Assembly (NCBI GenBank): GCA_965215765.1
Contig: OZ244118.1
Coordinates: 2,933,608 to 2,997,607 of the forward strand
Reading direction: 5' to 3'
Length of the DNA stretch: 64,000 nucleotides
Origin: G965212025 sp965215765
GTDB lineage: Bacteria > Pseudomonadota > Gammaproteobacteria > Poriferisulfidales > Oxydemutatoraceae
The position numbers were made by a program, and so were the translations under genes. Positions 26,325 to 35,922 of this stretch are shown here, piece after piece (position 1 is the stretch's first letter; each line of letters opens with the position of its first letter). Under the pieces are notes generated by a model, which was not told the origin of the DNA, did not search any database, and saw only the letters and a list, made by a program, of their open reading frames with translations.

Positions 26325-26820
26325 TCTCAACTCCTCAGTTCTGCGTTGCCGAAGCGATCGACAGCCGCAAACAAAAAACAAAAAACAAAAAATTACCATC
26401 GGATGTGGTATCTCATATATCGATATGGGTTTCGTACAACAGTCACTCCCACAATTGGGAAAACAAATATTTCTACGACCCCGTCCCTCATTAACACCTT
26501 CTTGGCTGTGGGAGTAAATGAATTCACAAGCCTTCGGGGAAACGCAAAAGTATCCCCAAAAGCTAAAAAATTCAACGCAAGACTAAAAGAATCCTGATCA
26601 AATTACAAGCCATCTCAGCAATCCCGTCCCACATTAACAACCGAACGCCATCTCTCTGGTCGCCTGTCGCTTGACAAGGTCGGCGAAGCGGTCTGCTCTG
26701 ACTCCCGCACCAACACCGACGCACACTCAAGGCTGAAGGTGAATAGCCGCGACGCTTTGTTCCTCACGACAACTCAGCACCACTTGCGTGGGTTTGCCGG
26801 TTTTTGCAAAGCTTCGTGCG
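26325..26820. other. Upstream region of protein B and third copy of the nitroreductase tail
   Basis: 26325-26642 is the conserved upstream region described for protein A, with CCCGTCCC..ATTAAC elements near 26480 and 26623. 26643-26820 is a copy of the nitroreductase end plus the spacer before hemL; it contains no gene start. Confidence 0.7.
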
Positions 26821-28140
26821 CTAAATTTCTGGCGTCCGGGTCTTGGTGCTCTGGATTTCCTGAAAGGTGGCGTGCGCGGCAGCGATGGTTTTTTGAATAT
26901 GCGCCTCCTCGTGAGCTGCTGAAACGAAACCCGACTCAAAAGCTGACGGTGCCAAATGGATTCCGCGTCTCAACATGCCGCTATGGAAGCGGCCAAACAG
27001 CTCGGTGTCAGTTGTTTTGGCGGTGGCGAAATCTGAAACCGGGTGCGGTGAAAAAAAGCAACCAAACATGCCACCTTCCGAATCGCATTGAAAAGCAATG
27101 TCGTTGCTGGCGGCGGCCACCCGTAGCCCCTCACAAAGATCCTGCGTCCGCTTCGTCAGTTCTTCGTAAAAACCGGTTTTGCCAATCAGCGAAAGCGTTT
27201 TGATTGCTGCTGCGGTGACCACCGGGTTCCCGGACAAAGTCCCGGCCTGGTAGACCGATCCAGAAGGTGCCAGTTCCCGCATCAGATCGCTTCTCCCGCC
27301 GAAAACGCCGAAGGGCAACCCGCCACCTGCCACTTTTCCCAAGGTGCTCAGGTCAGGCAGGACACCAAGCAAAGATTGGGCACCTCCCGCAGCCACGCGA
27401 AAGCCGCTCATGACCTCGTCGTAAATCAATACGCTCCCGGCCTCGCTGCAAAGTGTCCGCATGGTCTGGAGAAATTCCGGGTGACCACGAACCAATCCCA
27501 TATTCCCGGCAATAGGCTCGACGATCACCGCCGCCACTTCCTTGCCATATTTTGCAAACGTTTTCGTAAGCGTGTCGGTGTCGTTATATGGCAACACGAA
27601 AGTGTCGCTCACGGTCGCTGCCGGAACACCGGGCGACCCGGGCAGGCCGAAAGTCACGACGCCAGAACCAGCACCGGCGAGCAAGGCGTCAGCGTGTCCG
27701 TGATAGCAACCGTCAAACTTTATGATTCGGTTTCTGTCGGTGTGGCCACGCGCCAGGCGAATCGCACTCATGGTGGCCTCCGTTCCGGAATTCACCATAC
27801 GCAGCATTTCCAAAGTCGGAAAAAAGCTGCGGATCGCTTCCGCCAACTGCGTTTCCTTTCTGGTGGGTGCCCCAAAACTCAAACCCTCAGACGCTGATTG
27901 TGAGACCGCCGCAACCACTTCCGGGTGGGCATGTCCCAGAATTGCAGCACCCCAGGAACCAACGAAGTCCACGTATTCGTTGCCGTCAACGTCAAAAATC
28001 AACGGTCCTTTGCCACGTGCAATAAAAAGCGGTGTGCCATGAACAGCACGGAATGCGCGTACCGGAGAATTGACGCCGCCCGGGAGGATCTCGCACGCCT
28101 GAGCGTACAACGCTTGAGATTGTCTGGTCGTTCCTGTCAT
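26821..28140 (-). CDS. hemL: Glutamate-1-semialdehyde 2,1-aminomutase
   Basis: A 439-residue PLP enzyme of the class III aminotransferase fold. Visible: N-terminal LPGGVNSPVRAF, the PLP-phosphate region VNSGTEATMSAIRLAR, IYDEVMSGFR with the PLP-binding aspartate (D241) and the Schiff-base lysine in STLGKVAGGGLPFG (K269). It converts glutamate-1-semialdehyde to 5-aminolevulinate in the C5 heme pathway. ATG 28140 is preferred over GTG 28155. This is the only intact copy; two 3' fragments lie upstream in the duplicated units. Confidence 0.95.
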   Translation of the reverse strand: MTGTTRQSQALYAQACEILPGGVNSPVRAFRAVHGTPLFIARGKGPLIFDVDGNEYVDFVGSWGAAILGHAHPEVVAAVSQSASEGLSFGAPTRKETQLAEAIRSFFPTLEMLRMVNSGTEATMSAIRLARGHTDRNRIIKFDGCYHGHADALLAGAGSGVVTFGLPGSPGVPAATVSDTFVLPYNDTDTLTKTFAKYGKEVAAVIVEPIAGNMGLVRGHPEFLQTMRTLCSEAGSVLIYDEVMSGFRVAAGGAQSLLGVLPDLSTLGKVAGGGLPFGVFGGRSDLMRELAPSGSVYQAGTLSGNPVVTAAAIKTLSLIGKTGFYEELTKRTQDLCEGLRVAAASNDIAFQCDSEGGMFGCFFSPHPVSDFATAKTTDTELFGRFHSGMLRRGIHLAPSAFESGFVSAAHEEAHIQKTIAAAHATFQEIQSTKTRTPEI

Positions 28141-28178
28141 GCGACTATCAAGCACTCGCAGGACTGGATTTACAAGGA

Positions 28179-28403
28179 TTAAACTTCGATCTCAAAAGTT
28201 GCATTCAGGTCACATTTCTCCCAGAATGAGGTGTTATCAAATTTCTTTTGAACAACGTGCTCCTTTCTCCCGCCCTCATCACAAAGGATGATATTACAGT
28301 AGCTTTTGAGCTGGCTGGTACGCCGAGATCGTATTTTGCCGGTGCCCGGAAGCATCGCTAAAGAAGAAGAGATCAGCTTGGCAGTGCAGGATATTTGTGT
28401 CAC
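28179..28403 (-). CDS. Small hypothetical protein or remnant
   Basis: A 74-residue open frame in the 335-bp space between the divergent hemL and purM starts. Its second half (YCNIILCDEGGRKEHVVQKK, ending DLNATFEIEV) looks more protein-like than random, but there is no clear ribosome site and no recognised family. The promoters of hemL and purM must also lie here. Low support; chance is possible. Confidence 0.25.
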   Translation of the reverse strand: MTQISCTAKLISSSLAMLPGTGKIRSRRTSQLKSYCNIILCDEGGRKEHVVQKKFDNTSFWEKCDLNATFEIEV

Positions 28404-28475
28404 TCAGACAGCATCAGAGAGACTTGGCTGCTTTTGTTTTGCGGTCTTGCGAACTCTCTCAGTAACCAATAGCAC

Positions 28476-29495
28476 ATGACTCTCACCTACCGGGACGCGG
28501 GTGTGGATACCGAGCGCGCTCAGACCTTGGTGAAGCGAATAAGCGTGTACGCGGAAAAAACACGCAGGCCAGGTGTTATCTCGAAGCTGGGCGGCTTTGC
28601 CGGCTTGTTCAGAATGCACGATCTGCACTACGAGAATCCGGTTTTGTTGACCACCACCGATGGCGTAGGAACCAAACTTTTACTTGCCAGGCAACTTGCT
28701 GACTACTCGCAAATCGGCATAGACCTTGTCGCCATGTGCGCCAATGACGTGCTGGCGGGAGGTGGTGAGCCACTGCTTTTTCTGGACTACATCGCCTGCG
28801 GGAAACTGTCTCCCCGCACCTTGGAGATAATGATATCGGGGATGGCTGAAGGATGCGAGCGTGCCGGTTGCGCTTTGACCGGTGGCGAGACGGCGGAATT
28901 GCCTGGCATGTACGAGGCAGACAGCAGTGATCTTGCCGGTTTTATGGTCGGTGTGGCCGAGGAAAAGCATTTGCTCGGTGCACATCGCGTGGAAACAGGA
29001 GACTTGGTCATCGGGCTCGCGTCCAACGGTGTACACGCCAACGGCTTTTCTCTGGTAAGAAAAGTTCTTGAAGTCAGCGGTGCCAACCTGAACGACCCGT
29101 TTGGCGAAAACACTTTGGGATCGGAACTGCTCAAAGCGACAAGCATTTACGTCAAAGACTTGTTGCCTCTGGTTCCAGACGGCGGCCTGCACGCACTTTC
29201 TCATATCACGGGCGGCGGAATAGCCGAGAACCTCCCCAGAGTTTTGCAAGCCGGACAAGCGGCGCGCATTTCCACTGACGCCTGGCCAAGACCGGAAATT
29301 TTCAACTGGCTGCAAAAAACCGGTGACATCAGTGAAGATGAAATGCTGCGCGTGTTCAATTGCGGAGTTGGCATGATCGCGATCGTGTCGCGCGATGCGC
29401 AGGAGCTTGTGATGTCAAGCCTTTCTCGGACACCCGCCTGGGTCATTGGCGAAATCGTACGGCATGACGGGTCGGCACAGGTGTTTTTTGAATAA
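28476..29495 (+). CDS. purM: Phosphoribosylformylglycinamidine cyclo-ligase
   Basis: A 339-residue protein with the complete AIR synthetase signature: TYRDAGVDTE at the start, TTTDGVGTKLLLA, GIDLVAMCANDVLAGGGEPL, TGGETAELPGMY, GLASNGVHANGFSLVR and HITGGGIAENLPRVL. It closes the imidazole ring of the purine precursor using ATP (fifth step of purine synthesis). Its end overlaps purN by eight bases, so the two steps are coupled although they are not consecutive. Fragments of its 3' half occur in both upstream segmental copies. Confidence 0.96.
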   Translation: MTLTYRDAGVDTERAQTLVKRISVYAEKTRRPGVISKLGGFAGLFRMHDLHYENPVLLTTTDGVGTKLLLARQLADYSQIGIDLVAMCANDVLAGGGEPLLFLDYIACGKLSPRTLEIMISGMAEGCERAGCALTGGETAELPGMYEADSSDLAGFMVGVAEEKHLLGAHRVETGDLVIGLASNGVHANGFSLVRKVLEVSGANLNDPFGENTLGSELLKATSIYVKDLLPLVPDGGLHALSHITGGGIAENLPRVLQAGQAARISTDAWPRPEIFNWLQKTGDISEDEMLRVFNCGVGMIAIVSRDAQELVMSSLSRTPAWVIGEIVRHDGSAQVFFE

Positions 29496-30186
29496 AGAGA
29501 CGGAGAAAGGCCGAACACGCCTTTTGGTCATGATCTCCGGACGCGGCAGTAATATGCGGGCTATTACTTCCCACCTGGAGCGCGGAAAAATCGCCGCTCA
29601 GCTTGTCGCGGTTATTAGTGACCGGGACGATGCCCCGGGGCTCCAATATGCCCGCATTCACAGTCCGGCAACAGGAGTCGTTGCCAAAAGCCGCTATAGG
29701 GAAAAAAGTGCCTTCAACGAAGCACTGGGGGATGCTGTTGCCTCCTACGAACCAGATTTGATTGCCTTGGCAGGTTTTATGAGCATATTGAACGCCGAAT
29801 TCCTGTCTCGCTTTTCTGGACGCGTTTTGAACATTCACCCCGCTTTGCTACCTGACTTCAAGGGTCTGAATACTCATCAAAGAGTGATTGAGGCTGGTGC
29901 CAGTGAGCACGGATGTACAACGCATTTTGTTTCAGAAGAGCTGGATGCCGGACCATGCGTGTTGCAGGAACGCTTCTCGCTACACAGGAAACGCAACAAC
30001 TTGAATAGCAAAGTACTTGCGGAACGCGTGCTCGCACTTGAGCACCAAATCTATCCGGCCACAATACAGCTTTTTTGTGATGGGCGACTGAGAATGGAAG
30101 CAGGAAAGGCACTCGTGGATGGCAAGGTGTTACACAAGCCAATGCCGCTCACAGCACCATTGGCAAAACTGTTGCCGCTTAAGTAA
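29488..30186 (+). CDS. purN: Phosphoribosylglycinamide formyltransferase
   Basis: About 232 residues. No ATG is available before the first strand RLLVMISGRGSNM, so the TTG at 29488, overlapping the purM stop, is the start; the same TTG is conserved in both pseudogene copies. Catalytic residues are present: N and H in RVLNIHPALLPDFKG and D in EELDAGP. It formylates glycinamide ribonucleotide using 10-formyltetrahydrofolate. A 30-residue C-terminal extension after the fold is rich in lysine and leucine. Confidence 0.94.
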   Translation: MNKETEKGRTRLLVMISGRGSNMRAITSHLERGKIAAQLVAVISDRDDAPGLQYARIHSPATGVVAKSRYREKSAFNEALGDAVASYEPDLIALAGFMSILNAEFLSRFSGRVLNIHPALLPDFKGLNTHQRVIEAGASEHGCTTHFVSEELDAGPCVLQERFSLHRKRNNLNSKVLAERVLALEHQIYPATIQLFCDGRLRMEAGKALVDGKVLHKPMPLTAPLAKLLPLK

Positions 30187-30203
30187 CACGCCGTCGTCCT
30201 TGT

Positions 30204-30615
30204 CTGACTCAGAGCCGTCGTCGCTAACCGCACCCTTCTGCCTATAAACCTATTAACTCGCTGCCCTTTTCTCGGGCTGCTGCTTGGCAGCTTCTAGCGG
30301 ACTGCACCACCCAGAAGCACCCTGATTCTGAAACGTGAGACGCTTGGCATTGTGGTCTCACGAGCAACAATCACACGAATCGTATCGGATACACACAAAC
30401 GTTCATGCCTGACTCAGAGCGTCGTCGCTAACCGCACCCTTCTGCCTAAAAACCTATTAACTCGCTGCCCTTTCCTCGGGCTGCTGCTTGGCAGCTTCTA
30501 GCGGACTGCACCGCCCAGAAGCACCCTGATTCTGAAACGTGAGACGGTTGGCATTGCGGTCTCACGAGCAACAATCACACGAATCGTATCGGATATGCCC
30601 GAACGTTCATGTCTG
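30204..30615. repeat. Two-copy ~206-bp duplication of the end of surface protein C
   Basis: TGACTCAGAG at 30204 and again at 30410 mark two tandem copies. Each contains the post-gene spacer and the last ~35 codons of the surface protein. The right copy is continuous with gene C; the left copy is an orphan tail next to purN, with its own stop and FRIR..LLGG..R motif. The spacer words TCTGCCTA..CCTATTAACTCGCTGCC are in both. Confidence 0.9.
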
Positions 30616-32366
30616 ACTTCAACGACAAAGTTTCCGGTTAGCTGTTGACCATCAAGTCGAGCTTCAATCACAACGCTCTTCGCCATGCTTGTCTGAGTAC
30701 TGTTGTTATCGAATGCTACATTCATACCTGTCGTGGGGTTGGAAAGGAGCCAACTCAAGTCAGCACCACCTCCACCACCTTTAGCCGTGAGCGAGACCAT
30801 GGTCGCAAGTGCGCCAGGCTCCAAATTCAGCGGTGGCGTTTCGGTTAGCGATGACTTTCGGTAAAAGATGACAGGACCCTCTGGAAGGTATCTGACCGTC
30901 ACAAGATATGTACTGCTCCCGTCAAACCCATCTGTAACCTGGACGGTGAAAGTCCTGACGATATCCACCTCAGAGGATGGAGTGGGTCCCTCAAAGCTGA
31001 CAGTTGCCGAACTTCCTGTCGTTGTTGTCGTCGTCTCTGTCGTGGATCCGTCTATCACAAAACCCACTGTTGAATCATCCGAACTCACATCATCAATGGT
31101 CCAAGTCAGCGTTCCAACTCCCACTTCATCTTTGACCATAAGACTTATGCGAGTGGTGGTTTCTCCAACAGGCAAGAGCAACGTACGCCCGGCAGCACCC
31201 GACAGTTGTCGCTGAGTGAAATCCCGGCGCTGCCGTCGTGACCCGTCATCAATCGTGATGACGGGAGGCACGTTTTTTACGCTAACAAAAACCGCGCTGC
31301 TCGTACTGTTGCGATCCGAGTTCGTTAGTGACAGAACATAGCTCCCAATAAGTGTTGAGCGAAAATCCTGCAAATAGGCGGTGAATCTCGCAGTCGTACC
31401 CATTGCTGTTGGAGGCGTAACAACAACGTTAACAGCGCTCGTCACGCCCCACTCAAAGCCTTCTTCTTTTTGCCCAAGCCTAGCCGTGTCCGATGCCTCG
31501 AATGTATGTACAGCTGACGTGACTCCCGATTCTCGCCTTGTCAACGTGAACATCGGCGTACTCTCTTCCACATCAAAAGTCACGATAACCGTATCGCTTA
31601 GCCCACCCTCGTCCGTCACAGTGAGAGTAAAAGACCCCGTCGTGCTGGCAGGCGACGGTCTCTCAAAGCTGGCCAAGGCACTTGACCCCGTAGCCGTTTC
31701 CCCCAGCTCCCCATCCACGACAAACCTTAGGGTGCTTTGACCCTCCATAGCCACAGTTCCCCAAACCAACTTGTCTGCCTCAAAGTCATCCCCACCTATG
31801 ACAGTGAAAGGTGCCGTTGCCAAATTTGGCGAAACAGTAAACTTTGTATCAGGTGACCGACCGTCTATTGACACAATCATCGGTGCCTCGTTCCGATTTA
31901 TCCTGACATACACATAAAAAGGCTTCTCAGAAGAAAGCGAACCATCATAAAGCTTCAACTCGAACATTCTGTCGCAGTAAACATTACTGGAATCGACACT
32001 GGCAAAAACAGCCAACTTTTGTATAAAGCGCACCTGAACTGACGCCGAGCCGGTTAACTCCGTTAACCCGTTGCTCACAAATGTCACAGTAGTGTCAGTT
32101 GATGAAAGACCTCGGATTGGAACCGTAGCCACAGTCCATCTCAGACCGGTCGAGCTTTCACCCGGTTCCAGGACTGTGCTGTAGGTAAACGTACTAACCG
32201 TCCTGTAGGAAATTACGGTCTGATCTATGGCTCCAACAATAGTCGGTGGGGTGGCGGAGCCTTGAGCCAAAACATTCTGTGACCCGGCAAAAAATGTAGC
32301 GCACAAAACAGCAAGGCTTGCTACCTTTCTGCAATGCAAAAAAGACCAAGAAAATTTTGTGCGCAC
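30498..32366 (-). CDS. Secreted multi-domain repeat protein C (shorter paralogue)
   Basis: 622 residues with GTG start (SD-like GAGGAG upstream), signal peptide (SLAVLCATFFAGSQNVLAQ) and five or six modules of the same kind as A and B, ending PTVSRFRIRVLLGGAVR. Compared with A and B it lacks the first ~250 mature residues and goes almost directly into a module equivalent to their middle. Its sequence is the most diverged of the four. Unlike A, B and D, the DNA upstream of its start is not the conserved region but the trailing sequence of gene D, so it may lack the family promoter. Confidence 0.82.
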   Translation of the reverse strand: MRTKFSWSFLHCRKVASLAVLCATFFAGSQNVLAQGSATPPTIVGAIDQTVISYRTVSTFTYSTVLEPGESSTGLRWTVATVPIRGLSSTDTTVTFVSNGLTELTGSASVQVRFIQKLAVFASVDSSNVYCDRMFELKLYDGSLSSEKPFYVYVRINRNEAPMIVSIDGRSPDTKFTVSPNLATAPFTVIGGDDFEADKLVWGTVAMEGQSTLRFVVDGELGETATGSSALASFERPSPASTTGSFTLTVTDEGGLSDTVIVTFDVEESTPMFTLTRRESGVTSAVHTFEASDTARLGQKEEGFEWGVTSAVNVVVTPPTAMGTTARFTAYLQDFRSTLIGSYVLSLTNSDRNSTSSAVFVSVKNVPPVITIDDGSRRQRRDFTQRQLSGAAGRTLLLPVGETTTRISLMVKDEVGVGTLTWTIDDVSSDDSTVGFVIDGSTTETTTTTTGSSATVSFEGPTPSSEVDIVRTFTVQVTDGFDGSSTYLVTVRYLPEGPVIFYRKSSLTETPPLNLEPGALATMVSLTAKGGGGGADLSWLLSNPTTGMNVAFDNNSTQTSMAKSVVIEARLDGQQLTGNFVVEVRHERSGISDTIRVIVARETAMPTVSRFRIRVLLGGAVR

Positions 32367-32511
32367 TCTATAGCTCCTCCGCCCAAGACACGGCTACCGG
32401 GCATTCACTTGAATCCCCGGCAACTAAGTCAAGAAGCAAATCGTACCACTGACCGCACCCCTCTGCCTATAACTCGCAACCCTTTCTTTGGGTTGCCGGG
32501 GCTAGTAGCTT

Positions 32512-35062
32512 CTAGCGAACTGCCCCGCCCAGAAGCGCCCTGATTCTGAAGCGCGAGACGCTTGGAAGAGGCTCACGAGTAACAGTAACGGTAACCGAAT
32601 CGGATACATCCGAGCCTCCATGCCTGACTTCTACGACAAAACTTCCGGTTAGCTGTTGGGCTCCGGGTTGAGCTTCAACATCAACGTTCTTTGCCATGCT
32701 TATCTGAGTGCTGTTGCTATCAGCAAATACCACACTCAAACTTGTCGTGATACGGGAAAGGCTCCAAGTCAAATCAGCACCGCCGCCTCCACCACTTGCC
32801 GTGAGCGGGATGGTCGTGGCCACCGCGGAGTCGCCAGGCTCCAGTGTCAGCATTAGCGTTTCAGCAAGTGACGACCCTTGGTAAAAGATGAAAGGACCCC
32901 CATCTGGAAGGTATCTAACCGTCGCCAGAGCGGTGCTGCTCCCGCCAAACCCATCTGTGACCTGGGCGGTGAAAGTAGCGACAGTATCCACCTCTGAGGA
33001 TGAATGGGGTGGCCCCTCAAAGCTGACGATTGCCGAACTTCCTGTCGTAGTTGTCGTTGTTTCTGTCGTGGATTCGCCCACCATAAAAGACGCTGTTGAA
33101 CCTGCACTCACATCAACAATCGTCCAAGTCAGCGTTACAACTCCCGTTTTATCTTCGGCTGTAAAACTTATGAGGGTGGTTATTTCCCCAACAGGTAAGA
33201 GCAATATACCGTCGGTAACGTCTTGAACCGTGATGACGGGGGTCACATTTGCCACACTGACCATGACAACACTATTCGTGCTGTTTCCATCTGCGTTTGC
33301 CACTGTCAGAACGTAGCTCCCATCAAGCCGGGAAACGACATCCTGCAAAGTGGCGGTGAATACCGCAGTCTCACCCTTTGTTGATGAAGGCGTAACAACA
33401 ACGTTATCAGTGCTGCCCACAGTCCATGTGAGACTCGCGCTCTGTCCAAGCCCGTGTGAAGCACTAAACGTAACCGAATTGCCTTCCGAGATTGGTTGCG
33501 AATCTGTCGGCATGAACGTTGGCGCGCTTTCCCTCGGATTAACAGTCACGTTAACCCGGCCTGTTTCACCCAAGCTATCGCTCACCATGAGATCAAAAGA
33601 TACCACGGTTGCAGTCACCGCTCTCTCTAAACTGGCAACGGCATTTGTCCCCGTAGCTGTCGTCCGCAGCTCATCACTCACGACAAACCTCGCGGTGCTT
33701 TGACCCGCAACTCCATCGCTAATCACCCATGTCAAGTTTTCTGGCTCCAAAATCATCATCCGCCGTGACAGGAAACATCACAACCGTCAAGTTTGGCGAA
33801 ACGGTGAAGTTGACATTGCCTTCACTATCAGGAGTCTGCCCGTCTACCGACATAATCACAGGATGCTGATTTTCTGCTATCACCACAGTCACCATTGACC
33901 GTGCAGTCGCGAGACCGTCAGAGAACGTGAGAGTGAATGTTCTTGTGGTGGCACCATCATCAAAGGCATTCACTGCTTGACTAAAGCGCACCTGGACTGA
34001 TGCCGTGCCAGTTGACCTCGTTGCTCTATTCACGAACACCGCAGTGCTCTCGGCTCCAACCCCGCCAACCAGATTCCAGATCAGATCTTCCGGTCTATCA
34101 CCCGGATCAAGGTCGCCTGCATTAAACGTAAATGTACTTACCGCCTGCTACTCGGAGATGGAAAGCGGCTCTGCTGAGGATCCGGTGATGACCGGAGTTG
34201 AGTTGGGTACATTCCTGACTGTCACACCAACCCTGCCGGAAAATCCAATGTCAACATCGGTGGCTACGACTTCAAAAGCCGTTGCAACGAACCCGTTGTC
34301 TGGATCCGGGCGTGTGAAACGAACCTTCACAGGTAAGGGAACATCAGTTGTCACTATTGACAAAGTGTCTGTTGTACTCTCATCACTCTTGACAAACGCC
34401 GCTTCACCAATGAGAGGTGCAGTAAGAGGTGCATCAAACGACAGTGTGACCGTCGCCGGGTACACTGTGGAAAGCCGTACCACAAAATCAGTTGAAGGAA
34501 CCCTCTGGTGTGAATCAACAACAAGCGAATCCATACCAAACGTCGGTGGGATATCGGCGGCAACACTAACCGCGAAAGTCCAAGTGCTGGCAACCTGCTC
34601 GCCGCCTGTTGTGTTGGTGCCTAAGGCTTGCACCACAAACATGTCATTGGCACCTAAGCCAATGGGTTCACCAGGAGGGGAAAACGTATACGAAACTGTG
34701 AGCATTGTGCCTCGGGTGGTCGCAGCAGTTCTCCCGTCAGCCAACACAAAGACAGCAATTCCGGAGCTCGGCATTGACGCAAAATTCCAGCCTGTTTGTT
34801 CAAGATCAGTTCTCAGAGTGGACCCCGAAGTCTCCAGAAGCCACGTAGCCGCCGGCTCTTCTCTGCTCAATTGGATCCTACGAGTAGCAGCTTCGTTGTC
34901 TGCAAGAGAACCCCTGACAGGAAGAACGGTGGCAGGAGAAATGATGGCGAAACCTTCCTGAGCCAAAACATTCGACGATCCGGCAAAAAAAGCAGCGTAC
35001 AAAACAGCAAGGCTTACCACCTTCCCGCAATGTAAAAAAGACCAGGAAAGTTTCGTGCGCAT
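32512..35062 (-). pseudogene. Secreted multi-domain repeat protein D, broken
   Basis: Starts at ATG 35062 with the family signal peptide and can be read to SGSSAEPLSISE, where a TCG codon of the paralogues has become TAG (34148-34150). The frame is open again after that stop until about 33750, where one inserted C (CTCCAAAATCATCATCC against CTCAAAATCATCC in A) shifts it; a third piece then runs to the normal end SRFRIRALLGGAVR. The N-terminal two thirds resemble A and the C-terminal modules resemble B, so D is a mosaic. Two lesions suggest that it is not made full-length. Confidence 0.85.
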
Positions 35063-35199
35063 TCTCAACTCCTCAGTTTTGCGCTGCCGAGGTGAACGAC
35101 AGCCGCAAACAAAAAACAAAAAATTACCATCAGATGTGGCATCTCGCATACCCACGCATTTCGTACAACATTCATGCGTACATTGGCTAAATAAAGAAC

Positions 35200-35433
35200 T
35201 TGGGTGCTACAACCTGGATACGGCACTCACCCTAAAACACATCGCTAAAACATGGCTTCCAAGACATCGAGCGGCTCCTAAAGGCCAAGCAAGTTCAACT
35301 TGAGGACATAAAGCACTTAAGCAAGGATTACGCCCCTTTTACAAATCCGAAACAGAAAATCGTTCCCCCTTGCAACGACCAGAATCAAGCAAGACCCGAT
35401 CGCGCGCGGTTACAACACGGGGTCTGCGGCTTG
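35200..35433 (+). pseudogene. Decayed coding remnant upstream of surface gene D
   Basis: In one plus frame 35260-35430 reads GFQDIERLLKAKQVQLEDIK followed by HLSKDYAPFTNP and a stop, and just upstream another frame reads YNLDTALTLKHIAK. Together they look like the end of a real gene with a frameshift. The family is not recognised. The rest of 35063-35499 is the conserved upstream region of gene D (to about 35180) and a featureless stretch. Confidence 0.3.
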
Positions 35434-35499
35434 TAAACACCCGAAAATGACAATTCCCTGCAAGTCTCAAAACCCTTTGGGCGCGATCGCCCTGGGGAC

Positions 35500-35922
35500 T
35501 CAACTGCTTTCCTTAAACTCAATTTCGTATTCAATTTTGGCGGTTTTTGCGAGCATCGAAGCGACAGATGACAGTTTTTTCATTGACAGGCTGACAATCG
35601 CTTCCACTTCCTCTTTGTCTATCCCAAGGCCGGTGACGACATACAACAGGTCTATGTGCGTGAAAACCGCAGGCTGCTGATCGGCGCGCCGTGCCTGAAT
35701 GCGGATTTCCAGCCCTCGCAAGTCCCGGTTTCTTTGCTTGAGCGTGCTGACCAGGTCAAAAGCATTGCACCCGCCAAGCCCTATCAGCACCATTTCCATA
35801 GGTCTCGCTGCCAGATTGCGACCTCCCGCTGCTGGCGCGCCATCCATGACAACGCAGTGACCGCTACCGGTCTCACCAACGAAGCTCATGTCTCCGTACC
35901 ACTTGACCTTGCTTTCCATCAT
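35500..35922 (-). CDS. OsmC/YhfA-family protein lacking the second cysteine
   Basis: A 140-residue protein closely following the E. coli YhfA pattern: VKWYGDMSFVGETGSGH, PMEMVLIGLGGCNAFDLVS and FTHIDLLYVVTG. OsmC-type thiol peroxidases use two cysteines. The first is present (C52), but the second, expected in the KYCSV motif, is serine here (KKLSSVASML, S118). Classical two-cysteine peroxide reduction is therefore doubtful. The ATG overlaps the stop of the ABC ATPase gene (ATGA), so it is translated with the importer. Confidence 0.88.
   Translation of the reverse strand: MMESKVKWYGDMSFVGETGSGHCVVMDGAPAAGGRNLAARPMEMVLIGLGGCNAFDLVSTLKQRNRDLRGLEIRIQARRADQQPAVFTHIDLLYVVTGLGIDKEEVEAIVSLSMKKLSSVASMLAKTAKIEYEIEFKESS

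Larger units (their letters stand above)
22359..26642. repeat. Segmental duplication unit 2 (4.3 kb)
   Basis: Same order as unit 1: nitroreductase tail (out of context, no gene body), hemL fragment, purM scraps, purN pseudogene, surface protein B and its upstream region. It is longer than unit 1 mainly because purN is not internally deleted. It shares the hemL/purM deletion joint with unit 1, so that deletion happened before units 1 and 2 separated. Confidence 0.92.

Noticed and set aside
19522..35062. Surface proteins as rhombosortase (GlyGly-CTERM) substrates
   Set aside because: LLGGAVR has a Gly-Gly but no following hydrophobic helix or basic end, and the next frame after the stop is not hydrophobic either.
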